The notes under the pieces were generated by a model that saw only the letters and a program-made list of their open reading frames with translations, was not told where the DNA came from and searched no databases. The translations under genes were made by a program, and so were the position numbers. A DNA stretch of 64,000 nt. Origin: Aureobasidium sp. EXF-3400 (Eukaryota; Ascomycota; Dothideomycetes; Dothideales; Saccotheciaceae). Below are positions 32,824 through 43,999 of the stretch, in pieces (within the stretch, counting starts at the first letter, position 1; the number at the start of each line of letters is the position of its first letter). The stretch covers positions 186,001-250,000 of the forward strand of contig SWBL01000022.1 of NCBI GenBank assembly GCA_024195585.1, written 5' to 3'.

Positions 32824-34479
32824 TCTGTTGGCCAGATAATTTGGAGTTGCCTTTCAAGGTTGTAGTCTTGTCGAGTCGATACCGTAGATATAATGGTTTC
32901 ATACAATGAACTTTTGTCCCTCTACCCGAATGTTCTTTAGAAGGTCGTTGTAATCGGTATTCTCATGCTGCCACTGGAGGTTCTTTTCATGCCACTCGCT
33001 CATATTGATAACAATTGTTAGAGATGAGTCTATCCGAACCTAGTCTTCCATCATAATTCCACATCTTTACTCAAAGAAGTTGCAATTTTGACCATGCGTT
33101 CATATCCGTGATGGAGAGATGTTATCACTTCCATGTCGAAATCAAGAACAAGAAACCTAGAAAATAATTGACGCGAAGATGATTCCAATCATGATGATAG
33201 ATATCGACAGTACTGTCAGATCTCTCGATCAAGCAAAACATGACCACGCTTGAAACAACGTAAAGGAAAGACTCAGATTTGGAAGCGACTGATTAAAATC
33301 ATCTCACTGATCTTGTCAAGACGAAGTTCAATGAATTCCTTGCACGGGACGCACTCATAAACGCTTTGATGGTCATACCAACACTTTGTAGTTGCCAGAT
33401 TTCGCGTCGGTAGTCAAGCGGTCTGCAAGAAAAACTCGCATTGGACATCAGCAGTCTTCACGCGCAAAAAAATGCCAAGTTTAACAGCAAGAGATGTAAG
33501 CCACAAGCGAACCCGTCATTTTGTTGATTTATAACCAAAAAGACAAGATTATTGAGTGGCGCTTATGTACGCATTCCTATCGGCCTCACGAGAATATACA
33601 ACCCCCATGGTGTAAGAGGGGGTTATAAGGGTAGTGGAGGCCATCAACTTGATAGGTTAAAGAGGATGGCAAGGGACGGAAGAGTTTTATGGTTGTTGGC
33701 GGCTGGTCAGTGCTGAAGGCGGGATTTGCCGGGTTGGATGGGAGGGCGAACGTCTGTTGCTGCTTTGGGGAGTGAATAGCCACAAGAACCACGGCAACAC
33801 GAGCCTTTTTGTCGAGACATCGTCTCTAAAAATTGTACGTTTGCAGCTTATCAGCAACCGGCTGAGGCTTGCTCAGACATCTACATTGATGGACATGTCC
33901 GGGGGCCGTCTATCTACTTGTCTTTGAGATGCATAACCACCATTGGACGAACACAGCGACTTCCGGAAGGCACTCTCAATAGCACGCGACCAGTGAACCA
34001 CATCCTCGATCCTAGGCATCGTGGCAAAGATAGGTCTTCCCAGGTGATGGTATATATCCATGGAAACCTCGAGACACCGAACCTGTGTTGACCCAGACCC
34101 ATCATGCCTGCCATTTCCAATCTCTTTTCCTATCATGCTCTCTGCCTCTTCTCCAGAGACACTTCTCCACACGAACACTTTCTTTCTCTTCAACAGCCGC
34201 TCTTGTCTCTGATCAAAGAGACATCTGAGGAGTATTGCCAATTTGGGTCCTCAATAACATTCAGCGTCGATGTCTTCTTTGTCGACCGAAACCATGTCGA
34301 GCACCTTTATGATTTGATAAATAGATGCTGTAACATCCTCCTCGAGAATCGATTCCTTCTCTCAGAAACAACACGCTTTCTTCCCCAGTAATCACATTTA
34401 CAAATCATCTTCCTTCAGTCGTCTGCAGCACGACTGATTCTCTACAAACAACCCCTCTACAAACAAAACAAACGCAACA
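32824..34479. other. 1.7-kb gap without supported gene
   Basis: AT-richer than its neighbours. Short open frames occur at 33586-33792 and 33873-34241 on the reverse strand, without family support or splice logic. The last few hundred bases probably hold the promoter of the secreted-protein gene. Confidence 0.5.
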
Positions 34480-34902
34480 ATGGTCCGCATCACCGGCCTC
34501 ACCCTCCTCATCGCAGCCCTCTGCGCTCTCCTCTTCACCGTCCCCGTCACCGCATACAACGAGAACGACTACACAGTGATGAAATTTGTGTGTCTCAAAA
34601 AGGACTGGCGCATCGTCAACGCCATCGACGCACTCTGCCGCAAAAACATCCACATGCCTGGTGTCGATGCCTCCATGGGTGTCTCTTTTGACGGCGGCCG
34701 CAACAAGGTTACCGTCAGTGCTGTTCCTTCATGCTGGAATGATGGCAGAATCAATGCCAACAGCAATGTGTGGATTCCTCAGTATTGGTGTGAGAGACAG
34801 TTTTGGCAAACTTGTGCGCAGGGTAATGCCCAAGGAAGGGGTTACCAGGTTTTCGGTGCCAGACGTTGTCAGACTTTCTGGATTAGTGATTTCAAGTATT
34901 AG
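34480..34902 (+). CDS. Small secreted cysteine-containing protein
   Basis: A single exon of 140 residues starting at the ATG at 34480, preceded by an A/C-rich leader typical of strongly expressed fungal genes. The first 25 residues form a clear signal peptide (MVRITGLTLLIAALCALLFT, with predicted cleavage after VTA). The mature part of about 115 residues has six cysteines at 38, 53, 85, 104, 112 and 130, enough for three disulfides, and many aromatic residues (WIPQYWCERQFWQTC). There is no GPI signal, repeat or known catalytic motif. Size, cysteine content and secretion are those of a candidate effector or a small extracellular binding protein. I do not recognise the family; a role in host or microbe contact is only inference. 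Confidence 0.75.
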   Translation: MVRITGLTLLIAALCALLFTVPVTAYNENDYTVMKFVCLKKDWRIVNAIDALCRKNIHMPGVDASMGVSFDGGRNKVTVSAVPSCWNDGRINANSNVWIPQYWCERQFWQTCAQGNAQGRGYQVFGARRCQTFWISDFKY

Positions 34903-35450
34903 ATGTGCTTGAGTCTTTTGGATTTTTTCTTTTGTATGTTTTGGTTTAGTTCTGTATCCTACCCTTTGTCACTCTTTGGTCTCTCCGCTCCCCGAGGTAC
35001 TTCTTATAGTTGTGCAATTATGTCTTTAATTGATGACGGCGGATGAGATTTACTATCACTTGAAATCTCATCGCACCTTTCTATCGTCTTCCCCATTAGA
35101 TGACACATGTTGGCACACGTTGTCATTGAACATTTTGATCCCAAAACTTGCCTCGTCCATGTACCTGTCGCTCCAGAACTGTACTATGCATTTCCATGAC
35201 TATTGTGATGCTTCAAGGTCATCTCTATCAGTAGGACAACAGAGGTGTGATTAGTTGGCTGAGGTGATGAGAGAAATAGAAAAGTGGGCTTTTTCGTTCA
35301 CTCACAGCTGATCAATGTAAGGTGTAATATAACGTCGAAACCGTGGACCTACGACAACAAAAAGTTCCGCACATATACAGACAAAAAGAACAGACAAATA
35401 CATCCCGTGCCTCTATAACAAACACAAAAACCAAAAAAAAAAAAAACAAG
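34903..35450. other. Gap before tRNA-like gene
   Basis: 3' flank of the secreted-protein gene. The end holds a 14-nt poly-A tract at 35433-35446 that is the T-run terminator of the reverse-strand tRNA-like gene. Confidence 0.55.
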
Positions 35451-35581
35451 CACCGTGAGCAAGATTCGAACTTGCGACCTCCCGATCCTTGAAAGAGTGT
35501 ATTAGGAACTTAGGTAAACGAGCGAATTTAGGGAACATATGTTACCAGGATCGGGCGTGCTGATCACTGCACCACCACGGC
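35451..35581 (-). tRNA. Intron-containing tRNA-like gene, anticodon uncertain
   Basis: Read from 35581 down, the sequence folds as acceptor GCCGTGG with TCACGGT, D arm GTGC-AGTGATCA-GCAC, anticodon stem CCCGA with TCGGG, variable loop AGGTC and T arm GCAAG-TTCGAAT-CTTGC. About 58 nt interrupt the anticodon loop, and the 5' side CCCGATCCT pairs perfectly with AGGATCGGG across the intron. A 14-T terminator follows directly. If the stem is CCCGA, position 33 would be C and the anticodon CTG; a one-base shift gives T33 and CCT at the price of a mismatch. The usual GG of the D loop is GA. It may be a real but unusual tRNA or a decaying copy. Confidence 0.6.
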
Positions 35582-36151
35582 TTTTTTGCTTGTTGGGAGG
35601 GACCGGAAGAAAGCTGTATATAAAGGTTGTCGTAAAGAGTGGGTCGTTGCGGGAAGTGAGGGAGTTTGTGTGGTCAGGAGGCTTCGCTCAGCCACAGCAT
35701 ATGAGAATACCCAACAGCAAACCCGGTCTGAAAGTCATCAATAACTTCTGTGGTCGTGACCCTCGACTTGGTGCGAGCAAATGGTGAACTGTTTCACAGA
35801 GTGACTGTGTATAAAATGTGGTGAGGTCTAACGAGTTCAGATCCGCCAGTCTATAATTCGATATGTATTCAAGCGTGGCATTTATATACGCGAAGGTCGA
35901 ATGGAACTTCTCTCAAGTATGTCACAGGCGTGAGACCCTAGATCTCTGCTCACTAGTCATATTTCATCTAACGGAGTGTCTCCATAGATGCAGAAGACTG
36001 TTAAAGCAGAAGGAATTGTTCATCGAGAGTGTCTGCTGCGATTAAATCAGACGCAGCATATTCATCTCATAAAGCATAGCGTGAGTTACATACAACTATA
36101 GAAAATTAACATACATTCGTGAAGCGTGGACCACCAAGAACCTCATTCCTC
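35582..36151. other. Gap between tRNA-like gene and catalase-like gene
   Basis: A TATATAAAGG lies near 35617, upstream of the tRNA-like gene. No gene supported. Confidence 0.5.
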
Positions 36152-37353
36152 TCAGTTGGGAATATCATCCTGACTGGTGACATGAACCTCCTTTCTACCG
36201 TTCATCTTACGGCGCAGTTTGCTCGATGCTGGGTATACTACTCTTCTCAATCTGTTGGGTCCACCAAGAGGTTGGTAGGCCTTCAAACCATGCCAGGGAT
36301 CGACTCTCATATGGTCTTCCCAGAATGTCTTTCGCTCAAAGTCAAAGCTCTCTTGCTTGGGGATCTTGACCGTAGCTACAGTCTGCCAGGGGTACTTTTC
36401 GGGATCCCAGACTTTTCCGGCGTATTCGACGGGTTGGTCTTCGAGGTTCTCGCAGAGCTGGACTTGGAAGAGGTACTCTGCGTCATGTGTGGCATGGAAG
36501 GTTTGGAGCCAGCGGTGGAGGATGTCTGAGCCGTCTTCTGGGCGGACAGTCTCTTCGTAGAGCTTGCGTTGTGTCTCGCTCGAAGGTACCAGGCAGTACT
36601 TCATGACATAGTCGCCAAAGCGATAGGCAGTTTGTGAGTACTGGCGAGTGCTCTCCAGATGGGTGTTGCGGACCTTGTCTCGTGCAGTCTGCAATTCTGT
36701 GTCATCACGCTTCTCAAGCTGTCTTCGAAGCTCTTCCTGGTCGTGACCGTATTTGATACGCAGGTCGATGATCTCGCGGGTGACTTTGGCCGTGGCAAGG
36801 TCGAGAGCTGGAGTGCTGTTGAACTCGATGTCTTGGGTTGGATAGTTCTCGTACATGTCTCCCTCAACACCGAACAGCTTCATAGCAAAGCCGCGAGGAA
36901 CAGGGATGCGGTCCTGGAAAGGCATTAGAGGGTGGTCATAGCAATGGAGAGAGGTGAACATACGTCGAGACCTGGGTCACCAGGCTCAGTACTGTATCTT
37001 GCAACGATAGGATACTCTCCGCCATGTGAGAAGAGCTCGCCTTGCTTGAGATGCTTGGGCAGGTCGTCATGGACGACAAATGAACCCTTGACAATTCCAT
37101 GTGTACGAGCATGAGTACCGCTGTAGCAATGGCGATGGACGTTCCATTGTGCTTTCTGGATCAGGTTGATTTGATCGGCAACTGCATTGATATCGTCCTC
37201 TTCGTCGTCTGGGATTTTCTCTACACCTTCAGCGTTCCAGCGAATGTAGTTTCGGTCTGAGAGGTCCTCTTTCTTGAGGTTGTTAGAGTCCTTGTTAGGG
37301 GCCTCGTGAACGGTCAGGTTGGAAGTACGATCGACGAGTACAGTGGTAGACAT
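36152..37353 (-). CDS. Catalase-like haem protein
   Basis: Reverse-strand exons 37353-36964 and 36913-36152 with a 50-bp intron (GTATGT...TTCCAG) encode 383 residues. Matches to the catalase core include GTHARTHGIVKGSF, where the histidine aligns with the distal catalytic His, VARYSTEPGDPG, and PRGFAMKLFG created by the splice. The protein is shorter than a typical 480-700-residue catalase and is closer to the small catalase-related group (SrpA-like), whose members may act as peroxidases or lipid-hydroperoxide enzymes. No signal peptide and no C-terminal peroxisomal SKL are seen, so a cytosolic location is likely. The ATG at 37353 is the first in frame. A TATATAG-like box lies about 60 bp upstream. 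Confidence 0.85.
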
Positions 37354-37963
37354 GATGACTGTAGAATGGTAAAGGAAATCAATTAGAAACCTACCAGCAA
37401 AGGACAAGGTCTATATACTAAAGGTCAGCAAGTCTGGACCGAATGCGGGGTGCCGTCCATCTGGGTAATCTGCACGAGTCAATAGGCAGAGACAGATATA
37501 AGCTCTCAGCTAGTCCAGTATCGGGGTCTAGTATTTGGCATAGCTATCGAGTTCCCCGCAATCGATGGGCGGTCGAGAGGGGTATCTAAAACAGGGAGAT
37601 ATGTCCGGCCATACGGAAAGGCGGGAATGAAGATGGTGGCTTGTGGGATGGCTGCAGGACGTGACACGACGGCCGATCTCCATACCCACTCTTGGCTCGA
37701 GGAACCATCCGAGTCAGAGAAGAAGCTCAAGAAGCTGGCCCGCTGCTGATGTCTGAGCGTGAGATATGCACAAGACGATGTTTGATATAGATGGAACGTG
37801 TTTGATGGAGCGAGTGGGACAGAGATGGTGGCTGCGGCGTCGGACAGCGGCGTGGGAAAGTGTGGGGAAGTACCGAGCCCCTGCTCGTGTCTATACTGCC
37901 TCCCGGATCGCGACTCTGTAGACATTTGAAAACACATCTCAGTGTGCCTGTTATATTCCGAAT
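37354..37963. other. Divergent promoter between catalase-like gene and RUD3
   Basis: Bidirectional upstream region. A TATATAG-like element on the reverse strand at about 37411-37419 could serve the catalase-like gene. A long reverse-strand open frame (37506-38270) overlaps RUD3 coding sequence and is a shadow. Confidence 0.5.
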
Positions 37964-40354
37964 ATGTCTGCTGTTTCGAATGCCGATGCAGCGTCAAAAT
38001 CGGGTTTGTCAATCTTCGTCCCTCCGGCTGATCACAGAAAGCTGACGCGGCCACGTTGCAGCTTCCAAGAAGAAGAGAAAGAACAAGAAGAAGGCCAATG
38101 ACAAGACAAAGTCCTCGGCCGACGGAACTGATGTTAATGGCGCTCATGATGACCCCGACGACGATGCCGACGAAGATGACACGGCGAGCCGGAAGCAGTC
38201 GGTAGCCGGTCTTGACGAATCCACCACTCCACAGCCTCTGCCTCTCAATGGCTCCCAGCAAGATACACACTCGAACACCGATCTACCGAAACCTCAGACA
38301 GATGACCATGCTCAATTCGAAACAGCTGCGCGGCTGGACACCATAGTCAAGGAGCGAGATTCACTACGTCAGGAATTGGCAGAGCTGCGCAAGTCACTGG
38401 AATCCCTGCAAGACCAGCACACTCAAGAGACGGAGAACCTGAAGTCACAAGCTGAAGACGACAAGGCTTCCAAACACAATGCCGAACTTGAGGAATTGCG
38501 CAAATCTCTACAAGACATGCAAGACAAGCACCAGCAAGAACTCGACAATCTCAACAAGCAAGCGGAAGACGCCCAAACTACCAAAGACAACGCAGCAGTT
38601 GCCGAGTTGCGCGTCTCGATCGAGTCCATGCAGAAGAGTCACCAGCAAGAGATACAGGACCTCAAGGATCAAGCACAACAAGCACAGACCAGTAAAGACA
38701 ATGCAGAAGTCGCTGAGCTGCGTCAATCCATCTCAGCCATGCAGGAGAAGCACACAAACGAGATTCAAGACCTCCAGAAGCAAGCTGAGGCCGCTCAGAC
38801 GAACAGGGACAACTTGGAAATCGCCGAACTGCGCCAATCGCTCGAGTCTAGAACAGCAGAATATCAGAAACAAGTTGATCATCTCACCAAGGGAGCCCAC
38901 GAAGCACAATCCACCAAAGAGAGCGCCGAGATTACAGAGCTGCGCAAAGCACTGGAGTCTTTACGCGAGGAACACAAAAAGGAGGTCGAAGAACTCAAGA
39001 GACAAGCCCAAGAAGCACAAGCCGAGAAACAGAGCTCGGATGGACAAGATGTTGAGAACCTCAGATCACAGCTACAAGAAGTTCAGAAAGGCAAAGAGAG
39101 CGCCGAGAGCGCATATAGAACACTCCTGGGCAAAGTCAACACTATCAAGTCGCAACTAGGAGAACGTCTAAAAGCCGATGCCGAAGAACTCTCGAAAGCT
39201 CGCGCCGAGATTGAAGAACTGCAAGAGGAGAGCAAATCCGCTCGCGAAAGCAAGGAGGAGCTCCAAGCAACCATCGATCAACTCGAGAGCCAACGCAAGG
39301 AACACGAGAGTGAGATCGAATCGCTCCGAAGCCGTACCAACGTCAGCCAGTCAAACTGGGTCAAGGAACGTGATGAGTTGATCAGCAGGGAAGCATATGC
39401 TCGTGAAGAATTTGAGAACGCCCGACAAGCCATGCAGGATTGGGAAGTTCTCGCCATGGAAGAGAGGTCCTTGCGTGAATCACTGAGCGAGCGTGTCGCC
39501 GAGATCGAAGAGCAACTCAACGCTCAAAGAGAATCATATGAGCGAGCTGCAAGCGAGAGAGACACGCAAAACTCGACGGTCGACTCACTGCAACGAGCCT
39601 TGCAAGACATTCAAGATGCTCGCAAGAAGGAGCTGCGCGAGATGGTCGAGACCTCACAAGCTCAACTCGACGCTCTACGTGCCCAGACCGAAGAAGCAAA
39701 ATCCTCGGCTGCGGCATCAGCAGAGGAGCTTGAGAAAGCACGGAAGGAGCTTGAGCATGCTCTGCCATTCGAGAAGGAGGTTAAGGAGAAAAACTTGCTG
39801 ATCGGAAAACTACGACACGAAGCCGTCATTCTCAACGACCATCTCACGAAAGCTTTGCGATTCTTGAAACGTGGCAAGCCTGAGGATAATGTGGATCGTC
39901 AAATCGTGACCAACCATTTCCTGCATTTCTTGATATTGGATCGTAGTGATCCAAAGAAGTTCCAAGTCTTGCAATTGATTGCTGCACTACTTGGTTGGAG
40001 TGAAGGTATGTTCTCCTTCTCATATTCCTAGCATTGATACTAACGCTCTCGACAGAACAAAGAGAACAAGCTGGACTAGCACGGCCGGGCGCTTCGAACT
40101 CGATGCTCAAAATCCCACTATCGCCCTTCCGTCGCACACCTTCGACACCCTCATTATCAGACTCTACGTTCGAGAACCATCAAGGAGGAAGCAAAGAATC
40201 ACTTGCAGAACTCTGGTCCGACTTCTTGGAACGAGAGGCACAGGAGGGAGGCATGCATAGCAGCCGCAGTGGGAGTTTCGCCATGATGTCTCCAACGCAA
40301 GAGAGACCTGCTTCTTCTGGAGGATTGAGCTTTGGAAGTCCTAGACCTAACTAG
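37964..40354 (+). CDS. RUD3: Golgi coiled-coil protein Rud3 (GRAB domain)
   Basis: Three exons, 37964-38003, 38062-40005 and 40056-40354, with 58- and 50-bp introns, encode 760 residues. The spliced start (MSAVSNADAASKSASKKKRK) leads into a Lys-rich then acidic N terminus. From about residue 110 to 590 the protein is an uninterrupted coiled coil with near-repeats built on ELRKSLE...QAEDA units of about 35-40 residues. The GRAB-type region (RHEAVILNDHLTKALRFLK, NHFLHFL, QVLQLIAALLGW) spans about 596-660 and should bind Arf1-GTP, placing the protein on cis-Golgi membranes as a tether, as for yeast Rud3 and GMAP-210. The tail is Ser/Pro-rich. All splice junctions keep frame and agree with the family. 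Confidence 0.9.
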
Positions 40355-41303
40355 ACCGATGGCTTACTCTTTCCAGGCATGAAAAGTAGAGAGTTCTTGT
40401 TGTTCATATACTTCTTTGTGTTCTTCACAGCGGTTGTCTTTGCATTTTGATAGAGATGTATGCATCTACTTCTTTCTCTCTCTTATCATCTTCTTCACAC
40501 CATCTTTGGCTATTGTCTTGTCTGTAGAGCCATATAATGCTTTCTCTAGCGGATCGCTCTGCTTGCTTCTATCAACTACCACTGCATGACCACTCAACCA
40601 CCCTCCTACGTCCAGACGTCCATTGACTCCCATCGTCAAACATTATGATCAGCAACGAATGACATGCGGTCACGAAACCGCCACAGCCAGCGCTAGCTCT
40701 CATGTGAACGGTTTCTGGACGACAGCGTTTGCTGTCTGGATGCACAAGGACATTCTCGTGACAAGTATCTTGTCTGAGATATTAAAAAATATATGTCTAG
40801 ACGTGGGAGGGCCAGGGTGATGCGAACACGACGGGGCATCTTGTATGTCCACTCGTGTATGGTCGCAAGCAGAGAAGATGGTGAAGAGCATGGAGGTGGA
40901 AGTGGAATTCGCATGTAAAGATCAGGTGTGCAAGTAACAATTTTCTTTCTTTTCTTTCTAATCTTGCAGTGTATATAAAGGGGTACATCAAATCGTTCTG
41001 TCAGATACCGTCGTAGGAAATGTAGCATCAATGGACCAGCCTCGCCCCAATGAAGGGTGACGAAGTGGATAATCTCAGTGCTTGACTCTATACCTTTTCA
41101 TCATCATGTAGAACGATTTGTGTTTGTGTGTTGGTGTAAAGGAATCTGGCACGTTTGACCGAGCAGAGGCGTGGACCAAGGGCCACCCTACACAGATCCA
41201 AAGTGTTTGGTTGAACTCCTCGCATCAAGAATAAGCCCCATCGAGTTACCTCTTTTCTTTCGAAGAAAAGGCAATCGCATATCTTTCGACCTCGACGAAG
41301 AAG
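40355..41303. other. Gap with TATA box
   Basis: Contains a pyrimidine tract followed by TATATAAAG at 40972-40980 on the forward strand, a good core promoter. It would suit a transcript starting near 41010, possibly that of the doubtful small gene at 41304. No gene in the gap itself. Confidence 0.5.
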
Positions 41304-41561
41304 ATGCCGGATGCCCTTCCTGTGACTCCCACAGCCCGAAGACAGCGAAATTACCAAGACGAACCCATTGCCTCCTCCTCACAACGCCAGAAGGCCCGCA
41401 AGCCAGCCTCGTTACCCGGCCACGGACTCATATCCTCATCCCCTTTGCAGGCGAGGCGACCGAGCAAGAGACCAGCGACGAGACCAACGGCGCATGTGCG
41501 GAGTGCAGACGGCAACAGGAACCATCTCCAGGCTGCGAAAAGGAAGGGACAGGCGAAGTAA
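41304..41561 (+). CDS. Doubtful small basic protein or first exon
   Basis: An ATG at 41304 opens 85 codons of basic, Ser/Pro/Arg-rich sequence (MPDALPVTPTARRQRNYQDE, later QARRPSKRPATRP) ending KRKGQAK. Codon use looks coding-like, and a TATA box lies about 325 bp upstream. The stop overlaps a good splice donor (GTAAGC at 41558), so this may be the first exon of a longer gene. One possible second exon starts after an acceptor near 41645 and ends at 41758; another would splice into the frame leading into GLE2 at 42102 over a long 544-bp intron. I cannot choose. A long reverse-strand frame covers the same bases but lacks support. Confidence 0.3.
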   Translation: MPDALPVTPTARRQRNYQDEPIASSSQRQKARKPASLPGHGLISSSPLQARRPSKRPATRPTAHVRSADGNRNHLQAAKRKGQAK

Positions 41562-42075
41562 GCCGCAGGTGTGCTTGCATCTATGGCGGCGCGTTTCCGC
41601 ATACCATGAGTAAACCCATGGCGTGTCCGGGGACTTTCTCCCAAAGCGAGAAGAAGAAGAAAGAGAGCCAGAAGGCCCCCTTTCGGTGTGGAAGCTTTGA
41701 TTGCGATTGTTTGAGCGAGGAGTTGAAGAAAAGAAGGAAGGAAAGCTTTGCGCAGTGAGGATTTTGTAAGCTTGGAGACGCACAGGCGCGGGCTCGGCGG
41801 AAAGTCGGCATGTACGAAGTGCCGGGCGGTGTGACTAGCGTCTGGCATCGCAGCGTTCAGTTCGGCGTCGTGAGCTCTACAACTTTCGGTAGCTACGCAG
41901 AATAGTCTTGGTGTCGCATACCAATCTACCATCTTGCTCGCGTTTCCTTTGCTGGTTCTGCTTAGTCGCCATATAATACGGTACGTTATGAATCTTCGCG
42001 CCCTGTGCTCAACGCCATCATGGCCTTCAACTCGCTCTCGATCACTTGCGCAACCCGGCGCGACACCTGCAACCC

Positions 42076-43627
42076 ATGGATGACAACTACGACGCAGACA
42101 GCGAGGAGGGGCCACCTTCTCCTTTCCTTGCTCCTGTCCGCAGTCCACAGATCCCGCGTACCTCTCGCTTTGTTGAGACTGGCCTAACAAATGAACCATT
42201 AGACCCTCCCACCGTGCGCATTGTCTATCCAGGAATTACGCGCATCACCACTTCCTATCCTCCAGGACACTTCGAACGTCTTGAGAACAACAGAACCAAC
42301 GCCGAACTCAAAAGATTAAAGTACGAAAAAGCTTATCCGGACCCGATATCACTTAGGGACCTTCACGACTTTTACATCTCGGATACCACATTCTACGACC
42401 TAGACGACTCCTCCGATTCAGACAAGACAATGGCCGGTATTTTCGGTAGCGCTGCGCCCGCTGCAGCCACCTCGGCCACTGCCACCCAAGGTAGCATCGC
42501 CAACGACGTCACTCTCAATGGAGCACAAACCGACAGCATCCAGGACTTGAGCTTCTCTCCCGTCTCTGGCCATCTCTCCGTCGCATCGTGGGACAACAAA
42601 GTTTACATTTATGAGGTCAACGAAGATGGCTCAAACCAGGGAAAGACCATGATGGATCTCAAGGCTCCCGCTCTGAGCACCTGCTGGTCAAAGGTTCGCT
42701 ATACCTAAACTCGACACTTTACTCAAACGAGCAGCAACTAATGCACGCACAGGACGGCAGACAAGTCTTCGGCGCCGGCGCCAACAACCAAGCAATGATG
42801 CTCGATCTCGGAAACGGCGGCACCACTCCCCAGACAGTCGCCGCTCATGACCAACCCATCAAGTGCATAGAGAGCATTTCGGTCGGCGGTCAAAACATGA
42901 TCGTTACTGGTTCCTGGGATAAGACTATCAAATACTGGGACTGCCGCCAACAAAACCCTGTCGCTTCCGTCCAGTGCAAAGAGCGCGTCTACGCCATGGA
43001 CACTCGCGATCAGCTTCTCGTTGTCGCTACTGCCGATCGCTGGGTCGAGATCTTCAACCTCAACCAGCCCGCCACTGCATACAAGCAAATCCAGAGTCCT
43101 CTCAAGTGGCAGACCAGAACTGTCAGCTGTTTCGCCGATGCTACCGGTTTCGCCATTGGCTCCATCGAAGGTAGATGTGCTATTCAATACGTCGAGGAGA
43201 AGGACGCAAGGTGAGCTTGTCCAATTGCTTGCCGTGCGAACCAACCACTAACATATTACCCAGCTCCAACTTCTCCTTCAAGTGCCATCGCCAAAACGCA
43301 CCCAACACCCGTGATGTGTCCAACGTCTATTCGGTTAACTCCATCTCATTCCACCCGGTCCACGGTACCTTCAGCACTGCCGGTAGCGACGGCACATTCC
43401 ACTTCTGGGATAAGGACGCCAAGCACCGTCTGAAGGGTTACCCTGAAGTTGGTGGAAGCATCAGCTGTACCGACTTCAACCACAACGGCTCCATCTTTGC
43501 ATACGCCGTCTCATACGACTGGCACCAGGGATACTCGGCCAACAACCCTCAGTACCCCAACAAGGTCATGCTGCACGGCATCAGTGGTGATGAGTGCAAG
43601 CCCAGACCCAACTCGAAGAAGCGATGA
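42076..43627 (+). CDS. GLE2: Nucleoporin Gle2/Rae1 (WD40 mRNA export factor)
   Basis: Exons (from 42076 or 42430) to 42693, 42753-43210 and 43264-43627, with 59- and 53-bp introns. Starting at the ATG at 42430 ([20 protein letters not shown]) gives 361 residues, the standard Rae1/Gle2 length. The frame stays open upstream to an ATG at 42076, adding 118 residues with coding-like codon use, so a 479-residue form is possible. WD-repeat signatures include [55 protein letters not shown] and [37 protein letters not shown], a Rae1 hallmark, is restored by the second splice. The protein binds the Nup98 GLEBS motif at the nuclear pore and promotes mRNA export. Confidence 0.9.
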
Positions 43628-43999
43628 ACGTGATGTTCTGATGCTCTCTTATTCATCGAGGAGAGAGCCAGATATATCTTTGCTTTATTAACGACCAATG
43701 CTGGACGGGAAGCTACACGAGGGAAAGCCTGTGTAACAACAACAAATCTAAGCATGAAGCGCGGCGCACGGTGTTCAAAGGGCTTGTTACTGGGAACCGG
43801 GAGAAGGTGAGGAAAACAAAGCTGGGGAGGTGGCCCAAAGGTAAGTCAGTCCCATTACTCATTGCTTTTCATGCTGCAAAAGAGGGAGGAAAGAGGAAAA
43901 CTCGCTTCGATACATGTTGCTTTACTTCATCGCCGCATACATATATAGCTTTCTCTAAGAGCGTGTCAAGGTTTTTTTGCAAGAAGTCAGCCTGAGGTC
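43628..43999. other. Convergent gap
   Basis: 3' flanks of GLE2 and the lactonase-like gene. Nothing else seen. Confidence 0.5.

Noticed and set aside
37506..38270. 254-codon reverse frame between the catalase-like gene and RUD3
   Set aside because: It overlaps RUD3 exons whose splicing and family match are clear.
41351..42199. 282-codon reverse frame
   Set aside because: It runs antisense to coding-like forward sequence, and no family resemblance is seen.
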